A model generated the notes under the pieces. The model was not told the origin of the DNA. It saw only the letters and a program-made list of their open reading frames with translations, and ran no database searches. Shown here piece by piece: positions 1-12,660 of a stretch of 64,000 nt of DNA. Origin of the DNA: Linanthus parryae (lineage: Eukaryota > Streptophyta > Magnoliopsida > Ericales > Polemoniaceae); the NCBI GenBank assembly GCA_023055425.1, contig JALGPY010000002.1:138994927-139058926 (forward strand). The letters run 5' to 3'. The position numbers and the translations under genes were made by a program. Numbering within the stretch: position 1 is the stretch's first letter; each line of letters begins with the position of its first letter.

Positions 1-247
1 TGTATTCAAAGAAGCCTGCCCTTAGCGTACGAATTCCATAGGGTATCACGTCCTCGTTCCCGTTTCACGAATCGGAACGATCCACGTTCCAGGTAACTTA
101 GTTCAGACTCATACGGCTCAGTTACGATACTTTGTGCAGTGTGGTTTTATGGGACCCACACCGCTTATTCTACGAATTATATAGATTGAAGTCAGTTTCT
201 TTTGAATTCTCCACAATCTCAATTACCTCTTTTTCTATGTTCTCTAG
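1..247 (+). other. Partial PHYLLO intron
   Basis: Sequence before the first visible exon. It ends in a pyrimidine-rich TTTTTCTATGTTCTCTAG acceptor. The first 105 bases can be read open but show no MenD similarity, so I treat them as intron. Confidence 0.6.
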
Positions 248-3200
248 GTTGCATGGGAGTTATCATTTCTAATTCATTCAGAATCCTCCTTAACAGAACC
301 GTATGTTGCACATATGATTTCAAAAGCAGTTCGTTGGGACTCGGCTATATTTGTTGGAAACAGCATGGCCATACGTGATGCAGACATGTATGGTGCTAAC
401 TGGCCAGAGCATACAACTGATATTGGCGAGCTGTTAAGCTTAGAAATCCCATGTCACTGGATAAATGTTGCTGGGAACAGGGGAGCGAGTGGTATTGATG
501 GTTTGCTTAGCACAGCTACTGGTTTCGCAGTCGGATGCAATAAACGGGTCAGTATTAATTGTTGTGTTCATGAGACAGTTTGTTTGTTTGTTTGTTTTTT
601 ATCGTTTTTTTTAATGTGTTGCAAAGTATTCCTTTTCACTTTCATGACTTACCCCGGCAGGCAATTTCTTTCATCTACCAACATAAGCAAGTCATCATAT
701 GTATCTATTCTTTTATTATGTACATTCACATTACATCTAAAAAAATTCCTTTTCTGAATTTTTCGTCGGGTATTTTATCTTAGGGGGAGTTGCCTATTCT
801 CTTTAGATCACTTTTTTTTTTTTGCAGTTTACTTTTACAAATAATATAAAGCCAGGGTCCACTAATTTTGATTTCACCTGCCATTTTTCAGTTGTTCCTA
901 ATTCTAGTACTTCCTCCACCCCCTTTTATGTATCGACCTTTCCTTTTATGGATGTCCCAAATTGATTGTCATCTACAAAAAGGTTACCTTTTACTTATAT
1001 TTAATTCCCTCCACCCTTTTAAAATATCAACCTTTCCTTTTATGGATGTCCCAAATCAAGTGTCATCTAAAAAAAGGTTACCTACCTCTTGGCTTTAGTT
1101 CCCTCCAACCCTGTTTCAAATTCCTACGTTTTGACTTTCTAATAAAGTGTAAGAATTAAAATAAAGGTAAAGACACTTTGCACTCTTATGTTTAGGCATG
1201 ACCTTGGTTGTCAAATTGAGATTCAGATAGTGAATCGAAATTAACCTTCACTGAATCGTGAATCGAATCATGAACCATAAAGATTCGCTTGCATTATTTT
1301 TAAGTAGATGGTATCTCTTATTGCATACAATATGATGTGCATGAGTAATATATTCATATTTTTACAAAAAGAAAGCCCAAATTTCTAGAAACTCACATCC
1401 GTAACTAGTGATTAGGAATTTCACACATTTAAAAGATAAGAATAATGAAGATATAGAAAGGCATGGAGCAAAGAACTGCAAGATGCCAAGGAGATGGAGA
1501 ATAATAGAATAGAAAACTATTGGCCTTTGCCTTGAGAAATATGTTCATTTAAACTCACATATATTGCATAATGGACATAAGTGTTTGAATTAATATTTCT
1601 TAGACTGCAGCTCTGACTCAATTGAACCACCTATACCTGAATCAACGGTGGATCGTGTGAATCAGTCTGAATTGCGACTGAATCATAAGATTTGGTCTCT
1701 TGAATCGGGATTCATATAAGATTCACTGGGCGAGTCATATCTTTTCATGGGTGAACCGAATCGAATTACAGGATTTGAATCGTGAATCGTAAGATTCTGA
1801 TAACTAAAAACTCCCACCTTCTCTTCTCCTCCTCATCTTCACCCTACTCGCCACCAACCTCCATCTCATCTCTTCTCCAACTCCTACCACCAACACCGAG
1901 ACACGTCTCTATACCTCCAATCGAACCCAAATTCAAGTCCAGCCCAAAATTACCTCACCACTCTCCTGCCTTAACCGTCTCTTCATCTTCATCGTCATAT
2001 ACTCTCTCTTATTCTATGGTCTCTGATCTCTCTCTCTCTCTCCCCTCCTTTATCCTATTTTCTCTCCAACCTCAATCCTGACCACCGCCCGAAGTCAACC
2101 AACCAACTGGACCACAACCACTTCTGTTGTTTATTTGTGCAACCAAACTTGATAAAAAAGACTAATCCCCGCTGCCATTAAAACCGATGACCCAACCCCT
2201 CAACACCCGTAAAAAATCTTATTCACCAGTACGAGCTAACACCCAATGAAAAATGACCATCTATGGTCGATCAAAACACCACCAAACCAGATCTAGGATA
2301 GCTTCAACCAAACCGATTACAGCAGCACCCAAATGCCTCCGTTTCTATGCTTTTAATTAGTGAAAAATAAAAATGAATATTCTGGGGATTGCTCGGCAAT
2401 TGAATGTGATGTTTAAATTGGGAGCTATTTTTTTTTTGTGGGGGGGGGGGGGGGGGGGGGTTGTCAATTTTCGGGTGATGGTGTTTGGTGATGGTTGTGG
2501 AGGTTTGTCTTTGAGGTGTTGGGGCAAAGTGTCTGTTGCATTTATTTAGTAACTTTTTTATTTATTTAGTGTCCGTTTCCGTGCAACCTAGGTGTGTTGT
2601 GGAAAAACAAAATATGCAGAAAGAAAGAATAAAAAACACACAGATTTACGTGGTTCGGCAAAACAGCCTACTCTACGGAGTTGCAGAGATTTCACTAAAA
2701 CAGACGTCTCAGAGAGAATTACAAGCGAACTCAGAAACGCTCAACATAACATGCTACGAACCCTAAGAACTCTATAAATAGACGACCTATCAAACAGGGC
2801 CGGATCCAAGCCCAAAACGGGTCAATTCATAAAACGGGTCGCCCTTTTCTGGTCGTAGCAAAACATGAACCGGGTTGATTCATAAAACGGGTCGCCCGGG
2901 CTCCAACCCAATAATTCTCCCACTTGGAGACTGGTTCAACATCATGTACCAGAACCACATCCCCTAACATAATCAAGCTCCATCCCTGCAACTCAACTCA
3001 TCTTCTTGAAGAAAGAAGACCCACCGAAGCTGCGCACAACTCAGTTTCTCAACAGTAACAACCTTTGTGAACATGTCTGCTGGGTTCTCTCTTCCACAAA
3101 TCTTCTCAAGCTGTACCTGACCATCATCAAGTAACTCACGGATGAAATGATACTTTGTCTCAATATGCTTGGTCTTAGAATGGAACGCTGGATTTTTAGC

Positions 3201-6200
3201 AAGAAAAATAGCACTCTGACTGTCACTGTGAAGCGTGCCATTCTCATGTATCTTCCCCAACTCTCCTAAGAACCTCTGCAATCATACCATCTCCTTTGCA
3301 GCTTCCGTGATAGCAATATACTCGGCTTCCGTTGTTGAAAGAGCAACAACCTTCTGCAAGTTAGAACCTCATGACACTGCCGTACCACCCAAAGTGAACA
3401 CATACCTTGTAGTACTCTTCCTTTTATCAAGATCACCAGCAAGATCAGCATCAACAAAACCCTTAAGTTTCAAAGCATCTCCACCGAAACATAAGAACGT
3501 GTCTGAAGAACCTCTCAAGTATCTTAAGATCCATTTAACTGCCTCCCAATGTTGCTTTCCTGGATTACTCATGTACCTGCTCACAACTTCCACCGCATGG
3601 GAAATATCTGGCCTAGTACAAACCATAGCATACATTAACGAACCAATAGCTGAGGCATATGGAGTCTTACCCATGTGTTCCCGTTCTTCAACTGTCTTTG
3701 GTGAATCATCTTTACTCGATCTAAACTGACCCCCCAACGGAGTGTTCACATGCTTAGCCTGATCCATGCTGAATCTGCTTAGTACCTTCTTCACATACTC
3801 TGCCTGGGACAAATACAGAGTACCTCTGGCTCTATCTCTGACTATCCTCATGCCAAGAATCTGACTTGCAGGGCCCAAGTCCTTCATGGCAAACTGTGTA
3901 GACAATTTCTTCTTCAAGTTGTTAATCTCATCCAAACTAGATCCTGCAATTAGCATATCATCAACGTATAACAACAAGATAATGTAGGAGCCATCAAACT
4001 GTGTAACATAGCAACAATGGTCTGCATGACATCTCGTGTACTTTAAGCTGCACATAAAACTATCAAATTTCTTGTTCCACTGCCGAGGAGCTTGTTTCAG
4101 ACCAAACAAGCTCTTCTTCAACCTGCACACAAGATTCTCCTTTCCCTGTACCTCGAAATCCTCTGGCTGATGCATATACAGTTCTTCCTCCAAGTCACCA
4201 AGAAGGAATGCAGTCTTTACATCTAACTGCTCAAGATGTAAGTCTTCTTGAGCAACCATACTCAGCACCAACCTGATAGTTGTAAGCTTCACCACAGGTG
4301 AAAATATCTCAGAATAATCAATTCCCTGCTTCTGCTGGTACCCCTTCACAACAAGTCTTGCCTTATACCGTTTACTTCCATCAGATTCATTCTTCACGCG
4401 ATATATCCACCTGTTATGAAGTGCCCTCTTCCCTGTTGGAAGTTCAGTTAACTCCCATGTCTGATTCCCAAGCAAAGAATCTATCTCATCATTCATTGCT
4501 GACTCCCACTTGCTAGAGTTAACATCCTGCAAAGTCTCTGCATAAGTCTCAGGCTCACCAGCATCAGTCAATAATATATAATTAAGACTAGGGGAGTAAC
4601 GCTCTGGGACCTTTCTGTTCGTAGTCCCCACCCGAGTTCTAACATAGGTCTTCAGAGGAGTGTTCTTGTCCTTTGCAACTGGCTGTGACTCATTAGTGTC
4701 AGGCACACTAGACTGATCCTGCAGAACATCATCACTGGGAGTGACATCCTCAAGAATATCAGGACAAACATACGAAGGAGTAGCTGGGGCTTTATCCTCT
4801 GTATCAATAGCAACACTCGCCCTATTCTTATACATCATCTTCTCATTGAAGATCACATCTCTGCTTCTTATAATTTTCCTGTTCTCAGCATCCCAGAATC
4901 TGTAACCAAACTGTGCATCTCCATAGCCAATAAAGAAACAAATCTTGGAATTTGCATCTAGCTTACTACGTTTGGCAGCATCAATATGAACATAAGAAAC
5001 ACAACCGAAAACTTTCAAATGATCAAAACTAACCTCTTTTCCGCTCCATACTTCTTCAGGCAATCTGAATTCAACGGAACTGAAGGTCCACGATTTATGC
5101 AATATACCGCTGTGCTAACTGCATCTGTCCAGAAAGTCTTCGGTAACCCAGAACAAAGCCTCATGCTTCTAGCTCTCTCATTGATGGTCCTATTCATGCG
5201 CTTAGCCACACCATTCTGTTGTGGTGTTCCGGGAAGAGTATTTTCGAGTCTAACTCCATGCGCAGCACAATAATCCTGAAGTCCACCATCAATGTATTCT
5301 CCACCATCAGATCTCAAACACTTCAATTTCAAACCTGTTTCAGTCTCAACCATGGCTTTCCGCTTCTTAAAAGTTTCATACACATCAGATTTATTTTTCA
5401 TAAAATAAACCCATACTTTCCTACTGAAATCATCAATGAAAGTGACATAGTATTGAGATCCTCCTAGCGACGCTACTGGTGAAGGACCCCTCACATCTGT
5501 GTGCACGAGATCCAGCTTGCTTGAGTTCAAGGCACGACCGCCTTTCAAGAAACTAACTCTCTTCTGCTTTCCCATAATACAACTCTCACAAATACCCAGA
5601 TGAACAGACTTCAGCTTTGAGAGCTTATCTTGGGACTGCAATATCTTCATACCTCTATGACTCATATGACCAAGTCTGCGATGCCACAAATCAGCGTCTT
5701 GCTCAGCTTCAGCAACAGCTACTATATCACTTGGTCCCGAAGTCATGTACAAACTTCCTGTTTTCTTACCACGAGCAAGTATCATGGAACCTTCCAAAAC
5801 CTTCCATGTACCACTTGAGAAGACCACAGAGTTACCATCATCATCAAGTTGTCCCACCGATATCAAATTCTTCTTCAGTTCAGGAACATGTCTAACCTTC
5901 CGCAAAGTCCGTACAGAACCACTTGCAAGCTTGACATCAATATCACCCTGACCAACAATATTCAGCGGCTCCCCATCTGCCAAGTACACCTTTCCGAAAT
6001 CCCCACCAGTATAGTTCTGCATAATTTCACGGTGCGAGGTAGTATGGAAAGAAGCACCCAAATCTAATATCCAATCATCAACGGGACTATACACAGCAAG
6101 AAGTAAAGCATCTTGAATTTCATCACTGACTGCATTGACCGAATTCCCAGACTTTCCTCTGTTTTTCTTCGGTGCCTTACAATCACTCTTAAAGTGACCA

Positions 6201-9200
6201 GATTTACCACAGTTCCAGCAATTACCCGTGTTTCCATCCCTTGTCTGCGATTTTCCACGACTAGTACCTCTATGCTTAGATTTTGATCTACCCCCGATTA
6301 TTGTTATCATTCCTTTCATTACTTCTGCCACGATTATCAATATTATAGGCTGAACCCGAAGGTTCACCAGAATCTCTACGACACACTTCCTCAGCCAGAA
6401 TTAAATCACGTATGTTATCGTACTTCAACTTTTCTTTTCCAGCAGAATTACTAACAGGAGTTCGCATAGATTCCCAACTATTAGGTAATGATGCTAACAA
6501 TATCAAAGCCCTAACCTCATCATTAAAATCAATATCAACAGCAGACAACTGATTTGTAATTGTATTAAAATCAATAAGATGTTGAGCAACCAACGTACCT
6601 TCTGTCATCTTCAGATTGAACAGACGCTTCATCAAGTACACCTTGTTATTAGCAGACGGAGTCTCGTACATTCTTGACAATGCCTTTATCAGCGAAGCTG
6701 TAGTAGTCTCCTTAATAACGTTGTGCGCAACTGACCTTGACAGCGTCAACCGAACGATGCCCAGAACCTGTCGGTCCATAACCTTCCAGTCTTCCTCCTT
6801 CATGGCTTCAGGCTTTACCCCGTCCACTGGCGCATGCAGTTTCTTCCCATACATATAGTCCTCTATCTGCATCTTCCAGTACGCATAATCTGTGCCGTCG
6901 AACTTTTGAATTTCAGATCCCTTCATCTCATATGCCATCGTTTTTCCCAAACCCTAGCGAACCTGGCTCTGATACCAGTTGTTGTGGAAAAACAAAATAT
7001 GCAGAAAGAAAGAATAAAAAACACACAGATTTACGTGGTTCGGCAAAACAGCCTACTCCACGGAGTTGCAGAGATTTCACTAAAACAGACGAATCGTCTC
7101 AGAGAGAATTACAAGCGAAATCAGAAACGCTCAACATAACATGCTACGAACCCTAAGAACTCTATAAATAGACGACCTATCAAACCGGGCCGGATCCAAG
7201 CCCAAACGGGTCAATTCATAAAACGGGTCGCCCTTTTCGGGTCGTAGCAAAACATGAACCGGGTCGATTCATAAAATGGGTCGCCCATGAACCAGGGCTC
7301 CAACCCAATAAGGTGCAAAGTGTCTTTTACCCAATAAATGATAATATTGCAAATCCTTCAAGTCAAGAGCATCTCCTCAGACTTTTTGAAAGCAACGGGA
7401 GTAATTGAAAGGATGTGTTCATATGATCATATTTTCTGACAGGGATATGTCTCCTGTTACCGATTTTTTTTTTTTTTTGTAAGGTATACGTAGTTTAGGA
7501 GTACTCTTAGTGATAACAATTTCCCCAAACTTGGCAGAGACCTGGGAAGGGTTAGGTACACCTTAAAAGTGTTTGTTTGGGGGGGGGGGGGGGGCGATAG
7601 GATCTGACTCGCAAAATCCTGTAAGGAGTAAAGTGTAAGAATCCATGGGTTCCACCTCAAAACCAATTGGCAATGAGAGCAGTAGCCCACGAGACTTACT
7701 AATTCTTTGTTTTTCCTCTTGAATTCATGATGTGGGACTTCTCAACACGCCTCCTCACGTGTGGCATCTTTTGGCATTCGTGAACGACGCGGTCGATCCT
7801 CTTGGACGACAGGCGTTTAGAGTTGTTGAGACAGGATTGGTGACCCGCTCTGATACCATGTTAGAATAAATGGGGTTCCACCCCAAAACCAATAGGCAAT
7901 GGGAGCAGTAGCCCAGGAGACTTATTAATTCTTTGTTTTTCCTCTTGGTGTGGAACCCATGGATTTCTTACATGGTATCAGAGCCACGGCTCACACACGT
8001 GAATGGTCCAACAACCCACGTGTTCACCGCCACCCGCAGACAAAAAGATCCACGTGTAGGCCAAAGAATGCCACATGTGAGGGGGCGTGTTGAGAAGTCC
8101 CACATCAGACATTCAAGAAGAACAAAATGAATTAATAAGTGTCCTGGGCTACTCCCCTCATTGCCAATTGGTTTTGAGGTGGAACCCCATGGATTTCTAC
8201 ATGGTATGAGAACCGGATTCACACACGTGAATGGTCTAACAACCCACGTGCTCAGCGCCACCCGCAGACAAAAGATCCACATGTAGGCCAAAGAATGCCA
8301 CACGTGAGGGGGCGTGTTGAGAAGTCCCACATTGGACATTCAAGAAGAACAAAAAAATTAATAAGTATCCTGGACTACTCCCCTTAGAATAAAAAAATTA
8401 ATAATACCTTGAAAGTGATTGCTTCAGTTATGTGGCTATTACATTTGAACTGATCCTTATTACTGCTATAATTTTCGTAGAATACTTATTATGTGACTGA
8501 CTGTGTTGTACCCATTACTTTTCTTATATTTCTCTTGCCGTTCTATGATTATGGCAGGTAATTTGTTTGCTTGGTGACGTGTCCTTTTTACATGATACTA
8601 ATGGATTGGCTCTTTTGAAGCAAAGGTAATGTGATTTATTATTTGTACCATTTTTTTTGTGAACTTGCGATTCTCTTTTATTTGCCAAATCCTATATTCT
8701 TACTGTCATAGAGATCAATACACAATCACTTTATACCAACATCTGTTCCTACAAGCTCTCTTTTAGCAGGGGATTCACTTTACTCTATCTTTGTCTTACT
8801 AGTTGCCTTTTGTTTTATTTTCCATTTCAAGTGAAAGATAACCTGGAACTTCGGACAACCTTGAGTTTCAATGGAATTCACTGCTCCTTGATCTGTTACT
8901 CATAACGAAGCTCTTCATGGTTCCTAGAAACTCTCATGCTAAGCACATCACATAAGAACATGTGTTAGTTCCTACTCCCATGTCCCTAATAGCTCTTCAA
9001 GGAAGTTAATTATTTGCAACAAAATAGAAAGCAGTATTTACGAGTTCTCAGTTCCTATCATATTAATGAAATAATCTCCCCTCAAACCATAAACGAATAA
9101 AACATTTTTGAAAACCTACTTAACTTCCCTATAATTAAGACCCGTTCAAAATCACATCTTATAGTACCTCACCTCTCTCTTTAATATGTAAAAACTCATT

Positions 9201-12200
9201 GTTTGTTCTTTATTTCCTGTCAGACAAAATGAACAAGAAAAATAGTAAACCACAATGAACGTGGGGAGTAAAATATGATTTATTGTTTTAGTTCCACTTT
9301 GTTGCCAGCAATTGCGCTGTGGAACTTGATAAGTTGTGCAGTCATTTTTTTTTTAAATTTATTAAAACCATAATAACTGGCAAGTGTCGTTTCAGTATAA
9401 AATTGCTGATGTTCTGAAGGATATATATTTCTCATATAGCTTTTAAGTAGTTTCCACAACTTTCATGAGTTTCAAAGTCTTCCACAATTTTCATGCGTTT
9501 CTTCGGCATGGTTTTATGTGTTTGTTCCACATGTTTGTTCAACTATCTACCCTCATTCTCATATGCAAGGAATCCTTACTCTTAGCTCTTATTGATGTTT
9601 TCTGACACACATATTGGTTTTAGGATCGGTCGAAAGCCGATGACAATTGTCGTAATAAATAATCATGGCGGGGCTATCTTCAGTTTACTCCCAATTGCTG
9701 ATAGAACTGAACGTAGAGTGTTGGACCAGTATTTCTATACTTCCCATAACGTCTCAATCAAGTGCCTTTCCCTAGCCCATTGGTAAGCTGTTCAACATTT
9801 GCAATCATGGACTTGTGTAGTTCTCTAATTTGTTTATCAACAATTGAAATGGTTAAGTAGATGTGTTTTCTTTCTGTTTCATTTTCTGATTATATAAGCT
9901 GCTTCTTGTGTATACCAGAAACTAAGTCCTGACATCTGTGCTTCCTATTGTAGGTTGTAAAAAGTTTGATTCAAATTCTATTATGTTACGGTAAAAGACA
10001 CTTTAACCTCCTATGTTTAGGCACAAAAAAACTTTGCCCCTTGGCTTTTTGATAAAGACACTTTGCACCCTGATGTGGCCAAAAGTTAGGACACTTTGCT
10101 CCTTCAGTCTGAGAAACTACCTTTTGGGTTTTTTACTACTTCACCCTGGTACGTACTTGTCCAAGATTTGGGGTTTCGGCTACTACTCTACAGATCTACT
10201 CCATGGTGGTTGGTGTAGATTTTGGAACACACACACACACACACACACACACATTTGAGCCTCACACGAACAGATCCTGAATCGGCAAAAGACATCCCAG
10301 ATCCTCCAAGAACGGCGTCTGTGGTACCAATTTGACGAGTTTGACCAGTCAACCTTCATTCAATAGCTTGAAAGCTTCAGAGTTTTGCTGCATCGATGGT
10401 GCATTCCAGCCATAGAGACTAGACCCATCAAGACCGCTACCTGACAACCACTAGAGGTTGTTTGAATCCATGGTGGCCCCAATTCCACACCCTCCTCTCC
10501 ATAAACCGCTGCAGATTGTTGTATCTGTATATGTCCAAAATTCAGATGGGTGGATCCTGGGTGTGGGATTGACTCCGTTCAAGAGAGACGTATATTAGAT
10601 GTAGAAAAAGGTGGAGTAGGGAGGATAAGGTGGCGGTGAAGTTGGGTTTGGTCTAGAAAAAGGAGAGAGAGATAGTTGGGTTGAGATTTGAGAATGAGGG
10701 AGAAGAATCCCCTGAAATGTTAGGGTTAGAAGTTTCTTTTCACTAGTGGCGTTAGGCTCTGTAAGTTAAGAGGGGGCAGCCTGTCTTTAGGGGGCAATGC
10801 GTCTTTGCACCTAAAGATAGTCTATTACCCTTATATTTATGAGGGATAAAGGAAGCTCATAAACTAAGAGTTAAGTGAGAAAGCTGTAAATGAATTTTCA
10901 TATCCACACTTGAGCTTCATTTCCGTAGCCAAGCAAATGATGACTCTCGAGTACAAATTTTAGTATGAAATCTCTAAATATCTTTAGAAACTTCCTTCCC
11001 ATGCCCCCTTGATTAAATGTAGATGGAAACACACACTCACATGCTTAATCATGTAGTGCTAAACTAATACGTGAAACTCATGACACTAATGATGCATTAC
11101 TGCTGCAGGATCTTCTTTTTGGCTCCTTGTAGGACATTGGATGCCTCTTAGTAAGGTTTATAGTCACTCGAACACAGACTCTGTTTCTGTAGCATTCCCT
11201 CGTTCTCGAGCATGTGACCTAGTCTGAAATCCATATTTCTGTTTTTCCCATTCTCTGGTGCAATTATCCACTTCTTGTTGGGGATACAAACACAACCAAT
11301 AGTAAAAACAATAAATCTTGTCACTACATAACTGTGGCATTACCAAATTTGATTATGTTGAGAAATGTTGTCTCAACCTTTCCAGATTATTATCTGGCAA
11401 GTTAGCAGTTATTGAAAGCTAGAGAAACAGCAGTTTGTAGTGGTTATATAGTTGCAGAATTCGTTAGACGGTTAAGTTAATGTATGTTTCCCTCTGTAAA
11501 TCTGCTGTAAGTTCACAGAAATCATTAAGTGAGAATATCAGCTTTATTCTCTCTCCTTTGTTTGTTTATGATTAATAAAAAAATAACAAGATATTCGGCC
11601 AACAATCTTGTACATATTAACGATGTTTAAAGGCTTTATTTGTCTTCCTACAGTCCTTGCGGTATCTCAGACGAACAACTTCCCAGGATAACTGATGTGA
11701 ATAACATCCCATGATAATTGATGCAGGGCATGAGAAATGCAAGGAGAAATCTTTTGTAGGCTAGGGTTAGTATAGCAATTAGATAAGCATCTAAAATGTA
11801 ATTCATGGGCTGTTAGGCCATGAATTTTCCTGCGGTACAAATTAGTGAATATTACTATGAGGTCAGAGTTACTCTACATAGAGCACTGTAATGCACGTGT
11901 GCTTAGTTATATAATGGCAATTGAGAGATTTTAGCTTAGGTGGATTGTGTGATGCATTCCAAACCCTAGGTGCAATGCCTAGCATATCTTCTCCTTTTCT
12001 CATTATTTTTATTTCCTTTATCCTTTCTTTGATTACATGTATTTTCTGTTAGTAGATTGACTGTACGCTACACTGAATTCAATCCAAATCCTCACGGTAC
12101 TGTTCATGGTACTGTTCACACTCCGGTATACAGTTTTATAAATTGTAATCTATTTGTCCTACATCAGAGTCTCCGATCCTACTGCTATTGTTGCCACTTC

Positions 12201-12660
12201 AATTGATTCAAAGTTCAATTGATGCAACTAAAGTACGGTGAACGACCATTTTAATGTTAAAGGTTATTACAACTCAATTTGTACAGCGTGAAGCATGTTC
12301 AAGTGAAGACAAAAATGGAACTTCAAGATGCTTTGCTTACATCGCAACAAATGGAGGATGATTGCGTCATAGAGGTTGCCAGCTCTATTGATGCCAATGC
12401 TAATTTCCACAGGTTGATACCTTTACTTGGTTTATTCATAACAGACTTACTCTCCATTCCCTGCTGTAGGACATATTGTATTCACTTATTTACACTGTGT
12501 CCTACACCTGCTAACACATTTCACTTGATTTCAGAAGCTTGAGACAATTTGCTAGTCAAACAGCAGAAAAGGTCTCTAGTACCTTTTCAAGGCTTCGACA
12601 ATCTGACACGTCAGGTGAATCTGCTGTTAAAGCTTATAAGCTGGAGTACTCTCTTTTTCG
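248..12660 (+). CDS. PHYLLO MenD module, C-terminal part (SEPHCHC synthase)
   Basis: Exons 248-547, 8558-8625, 9624-9782, 12287-12412 and 12535-12660. MenD is a thiamine-diphosphate and Mg-dependent enzyme that adds the succinyl-semialdehyde unit from 2-oxoglutarate to isochorismate. Visible motifs: a GNRGASGIDG segment at the end of the first exon, then the ThDP/metal motif GDVSFLHDTNGL across exon 2, then INNHGGAIFSLLPI in exon 3. These match the C-terminal ThDP-binding domain of the MenD family. The last two exons (12287-12660) close the domain and begin the linker to MenC. The first exon begins in phase 0 after a TCTCTAG acceptor, so at least one more MenD exon lies upstream. Confidence 0.92.

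Larger units (their letters stand above)
2595..7310 (-). mobile_element. Ty1-copia LTR retrotransposon, complete but defective (Tork/TNT1-like)
   Basis: LTRs at 2595-2913 and 6980-7310 flank a gag-pol region on the minus strand. A perfect 5-bp target duplication AGGTG lies at 2590-2594 and 7311-7315. The primer-binding site next to the right (5') LTR is the copia-typical TGGTATCAGAGC, and a purine tract borders the left (3') LTR. The LTRs differ by about eight substitutions and three indels by eye, so the insertion is fairly young. It sits in the intron of PHYLLO, antisense to it, within the right end of a DNA transposon. Confidence 0.93.
1166..7332. mobile_element. Non-autonomous DNA transposon (family A) split by a copia element
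   Basis: The left end reads GGTAAAGACACTTTGCACTC and the right end (7312-7332) is its inverse, GGTGCAAAGTGTCTTTTACCC. AATAAA flanks both sides (1160-1165 and 7333-7338), a possible target duplication. Without the copia insertion (2595-7310 plus one TSD) the element would be about 1.45 kb. It holds no coding ORF; the inside has GAATCG-rich inverted stretches near 1220-1290 and 1690-1795 and a poly-G run near 2440-2460. A related copy is at 9990-10831. The superfamily is uncertain. Confidence 0.55.

Noticed and set aside
1..105. Open stretch that could be a further MenD exon
   Set aside because: Its translation has no similarity to MenD and it is made of short inverted CGTTCC/GGAACG pieces.
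1782..2081. 99-aa Ser/Pro-rich frame
   Set aside because: Low-complexity TC-rich DNA inside a non-autonomous transposon; no homology or promoter.
7968..8339. Open frame of 123 aa on the minus strand
   Set aside because: It lies wholly in TRIM-like repeats and its two halves are translations of the same duplicated DNA.
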